NCBI GenBank assembly: GCA_027625915.1
Contig: JANTQA010000036.1
Location: 11,057,001 to 11,121,000 of the forward strand
DNA: 64,000 bases
Direction of reading: 5' to 3'
DNA from: Anaeramoeba flamelloides
Taxonomy: Eukaryota; Metamonada; Anaeramoebidae
This document shows positions 46,870 through 64,000 of this stretch, in pieces. The notes under the pieces are model-generated. The model saw only the letters and a program-made list of their open reading frames with translations. It had not been told where the DNA came from and ran no database searches. Numbering within the stretch: the stretch's first letter is position 1; every line of letters starts with the position of its first letter. Position numbers and translations under genes: made by a program.

Positions 46870-48510
46870 ATCGATCTTTTCGAGTTTTAGGCTAAAATTC
46901 TGTTGGAAATTTATTCATAAATAATAATTTTGTTTTTGAAAAAAATATGATACTCAAATTGCAGTCTTAAATTTCTTAAATACTATAACAAGATAAAATC
47001 AAATAATGGAAATAAAAATGATAAAACTTATATTGTGATGATTGATAGAGTAAAAATTTTTTGACTCAATTAATTTTAAAATAATTAGAAAAACAATAAA
47101 AAAATTTATTATAAATAAAATTATTCGAAAATTTTTATTAAAGTATTATAAAGCGGAATGACTTGGTATATTTCAAGGAGACCCATTATCGCCTATTTTA
47201 TTTCACCTATTTCACATTTTCTTTTATTAATAATTATACCATATCCAAATCATTGTCAAATGTTTGCAGATGATTTAATACTAATTATAAAAGGAAATTT
47301 AATCCAAATAAATCAAAAATTAAATTCAATATATCAAGTAATTATTCAATTTGGATTAAAGCCTAGTAAAGATAAAATAGATATATCAAAATATTTTTAA
47401 AAAAATAAATATTTGGGTATTTATTTTGATAAAATTTCACATTAAGTTGATAATTTAAAAAAATCTAAAGAAAGATATAACAACTACAAACAATTATTCA
47501 ATAACAATTCTCTGAATAATAGTTTAAAAATTAGATTATTTAAATCTTTTATATTAAGTCAATTAACGTATTGATTAGAAATTTTTAATTATGAAATAAG
47601 AAAGATAAATTATTTAAATTCTTGGATTAATTCGTGTATTACTGAAATATACAAAAAAAAACAGAAATATACCAATACTTATTAACAAAACAGAATTCAA
47701 AATTGAAAATATGATAATTTTAGTAATGAAAATATGATAATTTCAGTAAATTAAAAAATAAATTAAATAACTTATCTCTTCTTTATTTTGAAAAATTAAT
47801 AAAATTTAACCAAAGAATAAATAAGAAAATCAGCTGGCATTCAATGGATTTAAAAGAACTAAAAAATGAAATATATAAGTACACATATAATGAGATGCTG
47901 AATTCTACAAATTGGAAGTGTCTTTAGGTTTTCCAAAATTTAAAAGAATAGAGCAAAATTAAATATTTTACTCAACTCTTTTGAATTTTGGAAAACTGCC
48001 TTTAATTTATTTATAATCTGAGAAATAAAAAAACACTACACACTATACGACCATCTACAACATCCCACAAAATTATTTTATAATAATTAAAAATCAGAAT
48101 TATTTATTTAAAACTCAAAAAATATTTAAATTTCCAAGATTTTTCAACAATACTCTAAAATTCAGAACGTTTACTAACTGCATAAATATATTACCATGTA
48201 ACCAATAAAAATACATAAAAATTTTGTCCTTTATATTTAAAATGTGAACAAAAGGAAATTATTGAAAATATTAATCATTTTTTATGGGTATGCCCCCCTC
48301 TGAAAAAGGCTGATTAATATTTCATAACAAATTAAAAAAAAATAAATCTTTATGAACTAATTTCAAATCAAGAAAGGTTTGAAACTATTTTCATTAATTA
48401 ATAATTGTGAAATTTCTGATTTTCAAGCTTAAATTTCTGAAATGGTAATTTAAGCCGAAACGTAACTAGAGTTTAATATACACTTCTTCAATCATAATAA
48501 AAAAATACGC
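46870..48510 (+). mobile_element. LINE copy B, 5'-truncated and decayed
   Basis: Reverse-transcriptase blocks are readable: GIFQGDPLSPILFHLF at 47165-47215 and FADDLILI at about 47262-47285, the latter the catalytic YXDD-type motif. They lie in different frames, so at least one frameshift separates them, and several stops follow. Further downstream 48225-48300 encodes a C-terminal zinc-binding module (CPLYLKCEQ...NHFLWVCP), typical of non-LTR retrotransposon ORF2 ends. The copy closes TATACACTTCTTCAAT plus a short ATAATAAAA tail near 48510, as copy A does. A hairpin-array fragment sits between RT and zinc module. Confidence 0.82.
47920..48050. repeat. Hairpin-array locus 6, inside LINE copy B
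   Basis: One A word (about 47927-47998, AGGTTTTCCAAAATTTAAAA to TTTTGAATTTTGGAAAACT), then a shortened C word and an ACTATACGACCATCTAC spacer. It is located at the corresponding place to array locus 2 in LINE copy A, flanked on the 3' side in both by an ACAAAATTATTTTA sequence. Confidence 0.75.
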
Positions 48511-48514
48511 CCTA

Positions 48515-48660
48515 ATTCTTCAATTTGAAACGAATTGATTTCTTGAAGTAAAAGAACAATTTAATTTAATATAGTTTGTGGTTGTTTTATAAACCCACTC
48601 TACATTTTTAAGAATAAGTATTTTAGAACATTCTCTTTTAAATAGCCTAAAAAATGAAAA
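48515..48660. repeat. Dispersed repeat, family 9, copy 3
   Basis: Shares TTGATTTCTTGAAGTA, CAATTTAATTTAATAT and GTGGTTGTTTTATAA words with about 7700-7780. It begins almost directly after the A-rich tail of LINE copy B. Confidence 0.5.
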
Positions 48661-49787
48661 AATCAAGACTTACCAACCTAAAATGAAAAATAATCAAACA
48701 CCATATTCAAAAATTAACATACTTTTTAATAAATATAAAATGTCATTTTTTTTTGTTTTATATTGGGAAACAAACAAATCAAGTATTTCAAAAAAGATAT
48801 TCAAATTAATTAATTGTTTAGATGATGTTAATTCATCAAATTTATTAATGAAAATATAAAAAATGTATCAAAATTTTTTAAAATTTCAGCAATTGTTTTT
48901 TTTTTTTTACAAGTGTTAATAAGGAATCTTGTAAAAAATTTAATTTTTACAATTTTAGAGATAAATAAAGAGTTACGTGCATTTACCCTAATTTCAGTTA
49001 TAGTAAATGAAACATGGGTATTTATTTTTAAACTCAAAGTGATTTTCAATAAAAAATCGTTTCGTAAATACCAATATTTTGTTTTCTAAAAAAATTTTTT
49101 TTTATTCAAATTGAAAGTTTTATATTTACCAAACGAGTTTCTTGATTAAAATTATTATTAGTCTATTAAGATAATCAGATATAATATTTACTATTAACAA
49201 AATAACGATAAATGTATTGAATTCTTTATTAATCTCTAAAAATTGGAAAAACTCTATTTTTAAAAATCATTTATATTTACACTAGTGTTTTTTTTTTAAA
49301 AGATAAACCATTAAAATCTCACATTGCTGATTGTTTTGAATAAATGTTGAATGAGGAATATCTTTTGAATATAAATTCAAATAAGTAATTTTCTAATTTT
49401 GAGAATAAAAATAAATAGAAAATTTATTCTTAACTATTTTAATTTAAGGCAGGAAATAATTTCCTTCGAGGAAGATTTTTTTCAAAAAGACAAAAGAACC
49501 AATTTTTATTGAATTACGAATGAACGAAATGGATTTATAATGAAAAATTCTAAACAAAGAGGATAGATGCATAAAAAAAAAATATAATTTATTTTTAAAT
49601 TTTTAAAAAAAATTAAAGTGGATGGACTTGTAATTTTGAAATATGAAAGAAAAAAAAATTAAAAAAGAAGATGATCTTAATAATACTAATGTAATTATTT
49701 CAAGATATAAATAAAGAAAAGAATAAAATAAAATTGATAATGAGAAAAAGTAAATAAAAAAAAAAACGAGAACAAAAAATTAAAAAA

Positions 49788-60419
<10,632 letters not shown>

Positions 60420-60646
60420 TCTTTTTTTAAAAAAAGTTTTTTAAAAAAATAAGGAAGTTGTAAAAATGGAAGATTGAATTTTTTCAAGTTGACGAAGAAG
60501 TGAACCAAGAAACAAAATCAAATATTGAATTTTTTAACTATAGAGTTTTTTCTTCAAGATAGTAATCCTTTCTTTCCACAAAATAAATGTGAATTATCTT
60601 TTTTTTTAAGACATTTTGTTTTTTTCGATTTTGAAATATTTCTTAC

Positions 60647-60722
60647 TTTTTTGCTTAAAATGGAAGGTGTCGGCAAACTGGTATTGATGAATAGTCGATA
60701 GACACTCCACAGCAAGTTTTTT
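60647..60722 (-). other. Possible 5' untranslated exon of RalGAP-beta
   Basis: A GC-richer patch in AT-rich surroundings ends at a good 5' splice site (GTAAGA, first base 60646), and a 3' splice AG lies one base before the RalGAP-beta ATG. Joining them does not give an in-frame coding extension: the only frame matching the ATG has a stop just before the donor. A noncoding leader exon is therefore the more natural reading. Weak evidence. Confidence 0.3.
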
Positions 60723-61187
60723 CGATACTTTTAAAACAATATTAGAAAATTGAAAAATTATTTTTCCTTTTTTAAAAAAACTCTTTTCTTGATGAAAAGA
60801 AATGGTTCCCAAAATAAATTCACAATAAAGACCAAACTATTATTTGTTGCAAAATATATGGAACAAAATTTTTATTCATCTTACCAAAAAAAGATTTAAT
60901 AAATTGATAGAAACATTTCAATTTTTTAATACTTAAAAAGAAGGCTTAAATTATGAACGTAACTTTGAAAATTAGGGACTTTTGGTGATTTATTTTAGTT
61001 CTTGGAAAAGGTTGTTTTATGTTGGAAAGCTGAATAAAAATTATGATCTTTTTATTTTACCTTTAATGGTACCAATAAAAAGGTGAATCATTTAATTTAT
61101 ATCGAATAGAATAACTTTTATTTGAAAACTTTAGTTATTTATTAAGATGAACAACAAAAAGTAAATGGTTGATTATTATTGAATTAT

Positions 61188-61445
61188 TACTATTATTTTC
61201 CAATTAATAAATGAAAATTTTTATTTCAATTTCCAAAATGGTAATTAATTATTGCTACGACAATCAAATTAGCAGAGTAAAAATTTGGTCTTCAATCTCT
61301 CTAAGGAAGTTTAATTTATTGTCTAAAAATATCATTTCAAAAAAATTTTGTAAAGATCTTTAGGTTTTCTTTCAACTTATAAACTAAAAATAAATTTTGG
61401 AATGTGAACGAAAAATTTTCATTTTTTAATTGGAAAATAATAGTA
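61188..61445. mobile_element. TA-flanked MITE, family 6, copy 2 (258 bp)
   Basis: Begins TACTATTATTTTCCAATT and ends AATTGGAAAATAATAGTA, so the outer arms match exactly for at least 18 bases and continue imperfectly. The interior is the reverse complement of the copy at 22994-23246. No open frame. Confidence 0.75.
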
Positions 61446-61884
61446 CTTCTCATGGAGAGAAGAAGGATTTGAGGAAAGAGTTCTATAAACTATTAAAATA
61501 CTTTCAACTCAGGAGAACTTTTTGAATTATTTCAATACAGTTAGGTTCTTGACAAACTAGAGGTATTTATGAAAAATTGTTTTTGGTAGGGTTTTTGTAC
61601 TGAAAAATAATTGTCTGAAATTGAAAAAAAAAATTTAGTAAATTTTAAGAGTGCCGAAAACCAATTTAAACCAAATTTAACATGTGATTTATGATCCCCA
61701 AAGTTTAACAATGAAAAAAGAGGAATTTTCAGAAAAAATCGCTAAAGATCAACACCAATTTCCAATTAGAAAATCTTTTGAATTATAATTTTGAATACAA
61801 CTGCGGGAGTTTTGAAGGTCAGTCCTTTGGCGTTTTTTGAGATCTCAAAGATTTTTTTTCCATTTTTCAAAAGATCTATTTTTA

Positions 61885-62020
61885 AACAAAATATTATAAA
61901 AAGCCTTATTTTTGTCCAATTTAGAGGGTTGCAATATAAACACAAATTAGATTAAATCGAATTAAATTGATATTGTACTTAAAGAAAACAGTTTGTTCCA
62001 AATTAAAGTTAACTTTTTGA
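61885..62020. repeat. Dispersed repeat, family 9, copy 4 (inverted)
   Basis: Reverse complement of the family core: AGAGGGTTGCAATATAA, then AATTAAATTGATATTG and GTTTGTTCCAAATTAAAG. The neighbouring sequence (about 61740-61860) is likewise the reverse complement of about 7860-7960. Confidence 0.5.
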
Positions 62021-62394
62021 TAATATAAAAAAGAAACAAGTAATTTTTTTTAAATTTTGATTTTTTAAAAATTGAAAATACTTTCATAATAATTTTAACT
62101 CTTTTTATTTACTTTTTTTTGCTAATTAAAATCCTGTAATTATTTTTTTTTGATAAATATTAATCGTTGTCTACTATAAAAATAAAATTGCTCACAAATA
62201 AAAAATTAATTATTATAATCATTCATAATTTATTTTTTTTTGTAAGTTTCAAACTATAATTTATTTTGCCCAAAGAAAATAAATAAACAAATTATATTTA
62301 TATTTAACAATAACTTAATAATTTTATAAAAATAAATAATATTTTTTTATTTTTGTTTATTTTTTAATTAAAGGTATGAAATTAATTTCATCTT

Positions 62395-63430
62395 AAAGCG
62401 GTTAGGTTTTTTCAATTTAAGAAGTAAACAGAAAATTTATTGATTTTTCTCTTCATTATTCAAACTAAAAAACTATTTTTAATGATAATTAAATGTTCTG
62501 TGAAATATTTAAAATCTATTACTTTTACAAATAAACAGAAAACTTCAATAAAACTCAGCGGTGTCATTTTTCCTGATTTTTAAAAGAATTGAGTAAAATC
62601 AAAGATTATTCTCCATTCTTTTGAATCCTGGGAAACCTAGGCACTTTAAGGAACTTAACAGAAGTGGCGGAAATTTTCCTTTAATTTTTCATTTAAAAGA
62701 ATACAGTAAAATCAAAGATTTTTCATATTATTATTTTGAATTTGGGAAATGCTAGTAACTCAATCGAACTTGTGTTAGATTTAAAATATTTAAAAGAACT
62801 GGGTAATTTCTAAGATTTTACTCTATTCCTTTGAATTCCCAAAAATCTAAATTCAGTTTTTTTTTTTTTTTTTAATTATTGTTGTGATTAGAGAATTAAT
62901 TGATTTTTGAAGCAAAAACAAAAATCAAAAATAAATATATCGTTTTATTTTCTTAGGCTTTTTATTTTATCTGGAAATTCAATGTATTTTCAGAATAAAA
63001 CTACAAAATTCAAGAAAAATAACTTTCGTTTTAAAAGAATTTAAAAGATTTGAGCCAAAATACTAGATTTTACTCTATTCTTTACAATTTCGAAAACTAC
63101 TTTTAGGTTTATTTTTAATTATTGTTTTGATTAGAGAATTAATTGATTTTTGAAGTAAAAAAGAGAATTAAAAATAAAAATATCTTTTGATTTTCTTGGG
63201 CTGTTTATTTTATTTGTAAAATCTATTAGATTAAACAAATAAAAAAATAAAACTCAAGAAAACTACCTTTGGGTTTTTAAGAATTATACTGATTTGAGCT
63301 AAAATAATCAATCTTATTCTATTCTTTCGAATTCTGGAAAATTGCTTATAGGTTTTTTTTTTTATTTCTTAAATTAAAAAAAAAAAAAACTTTTAGCACT
63401 TGACAACCCTCTACGGTACTTGATGACAGT
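62395..63430. repeat. Hairpin-array locus 8
   Basis: About 1 kb of concatenated words: C-type (about 62400-62470), B-type (about 62490-62555), A words at about 62570-62640, 62690-62755, 62785-62850, 63035-63100 and 63275-63345, further B-type pieces between them, and a short closing C word (about 63350-63390). It ends with a GCACTTGACAACCCTC phrase and CTACGGTACTTGATGAC, the same spacer language as loci 2 and 5. The words here are more diverged than in loci 1, 5 and 7. Confidence 0.78.
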
Positions 63431-64000
63431 TGAAGATATATGTCTGTTTATTTGTTTATATTATCATACGAACAATTTTTAGATTTTCATAACTTTTTCA
63501 ACCAGAACAATTGATTATTAAGATTTTCTTTAAATTGAATAGATTTATTTCTAAAAATTTTCCTTTTTCTATTTCACAATTAATATTTTCATTATTTTTT
63601 ATTGAAAAGGTGTAATTATTTTGAAAGATGTTTAAAGCCTAGAATTTCTAATATCTTTTTGAGTTAATATCTTCTTTGATAAATTGAGATTAATAATAAA
63701 TTAAATTAAATTTTCTAATAAAAAAAAACCCTTCAATATATCCAAAAGAATTCATTTACTATTCTGGAAAAAAAAATTCCAAATCGATTATAATTGTCAA
63801 CTGATAGTGAAAATGAAAAATTTTCTAACTTATTGTTCACTAATCAATGAAGATGTATGAGATCAAAATAGCCCAAACTTGATTAATACATCTTGTCAAA
63901 AATCTTAAAGCCAATTTCAAATGTATGGAAAACGTTCAAGCATCAAAAAATCCAAAAAATTCATTTTTTACCAATCTTTACAATTAAATCTCAATTTGTG

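Larger units (their letters stand above)
45309..49787. other. Intergenic, transposon-derived, no recognised host gene
   Basis: 4.5 kb between the start of the fusion gene and the 3' end of RalGAP-beta. Contents are a fold-back element (45721-46590), LINE copy B (about 46870-48510) with a hairpin-array fragment inside, and a family 9 repeat. The first 400 bases are less AT-rich and should include the fusion gene's promoter. About 48700-49780 holds nothing I recognise. Confidence 0.6.
60420..64000. other. Upstream of RalGAP-beta; repeats, no recognised gene
   Basis: 3.6 kb to the window edge. The first 400 bases should hold the RalGAP-beta promoter and perhaps a 5' untranslated exon (about 60647-60722). 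Beyond that I see a TA-flanked MITE (61188-61445), an inverted family 9 copy (about 61885-62020) and the long hairpin-array locus 8 (62395-63430). No gene is recognised. Confidence 0.55.

Noticed and set aside
60606-60812. 68-aa frame as a coding first exon of RalGAP-beta
   Set aside because: The predicted donor leaves phase 1 while the next exon needs phase 2, and exon 1 already supplies the full N-terminus seen in the human protein.

Overview
The window is nuclear DNA from an AT-rich, intron-bearing protist. Noncoding DNA is overwhelmingly A+T with many homopolymers. Coding regions stand out by higher GC, and proteins carry runs of Lys-Glu, Asn and Ser-Glu/Asp. The standard code is used: TAA ends every recognised gene and TAG ends one unrecognised ORF. 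All nine introns I could place are GT-AG, most ending in TAG. The amoeboid metamonad Anaeramoeba would fit the composition and the trafficking-rich gene set, but that assignment is inference.

Layout. 0-4 kb: no gene, a Tc1/mariner-type MITE and other repeats. 4.0-5.2 kb (+): ribosomal protein eS1 (RPS3A), one intron. 6.2 kb (+): tRNA-Gln(UUG). 6.3-11.9 kb: repeats, including a 1.76-kb element with 203-bp inverted ends. 11.9-17.3 kb (-): MON2, one uninterrupted exon. 17.3-25.7 kb: no host gene; MITEs, a 5'-truncated LINE and a 1.38-kb TIR element. 25.7-26.4 kb (+): an unrecognised 212-aa protein. 26.4-32.4 kb: repeats. 32.4-33.0 kb (-): a two-HMG-box protein. 36.8-38.4 kb (+): UFD1, reconstructed here as three exons. 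40.3-45.3 kb (-): a fusion of an RCC1 propeller, an F-box and an Arf-family GTPase, reconstructed as three exons around a 2.4-kb repeat-filled intron. 45.3-49.8 kb: a fold-back element and a second LINE copy. 49.8-60.4 kb (-): RalGAP beta subunit, reconstructed as five exons over 10.6 kb with repeat-filled introns. 60.4-64 kb: repeats.

Theme. Three genes concern small GTPases or Golgi/endosome trafficking (MON2, RalGAP-beta, RCC1-F-box-Arf). Two belong to ubiquitin pathways (UFD1 and the F-box protein). They are dispersed on both strands, with no operon-like arrangement. The two most unusual items are the RCC1-F-box-Arf fusion, whose GTPase carries Leu at the catalytic Gln position (Arf1 Q71), and a family of mosaic arrays at eight loci built from three different hairpin 'words' of about 70-80 bp joined by short spacers. 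Two of these arrays lie at the corresponding position inside two LINE copies.
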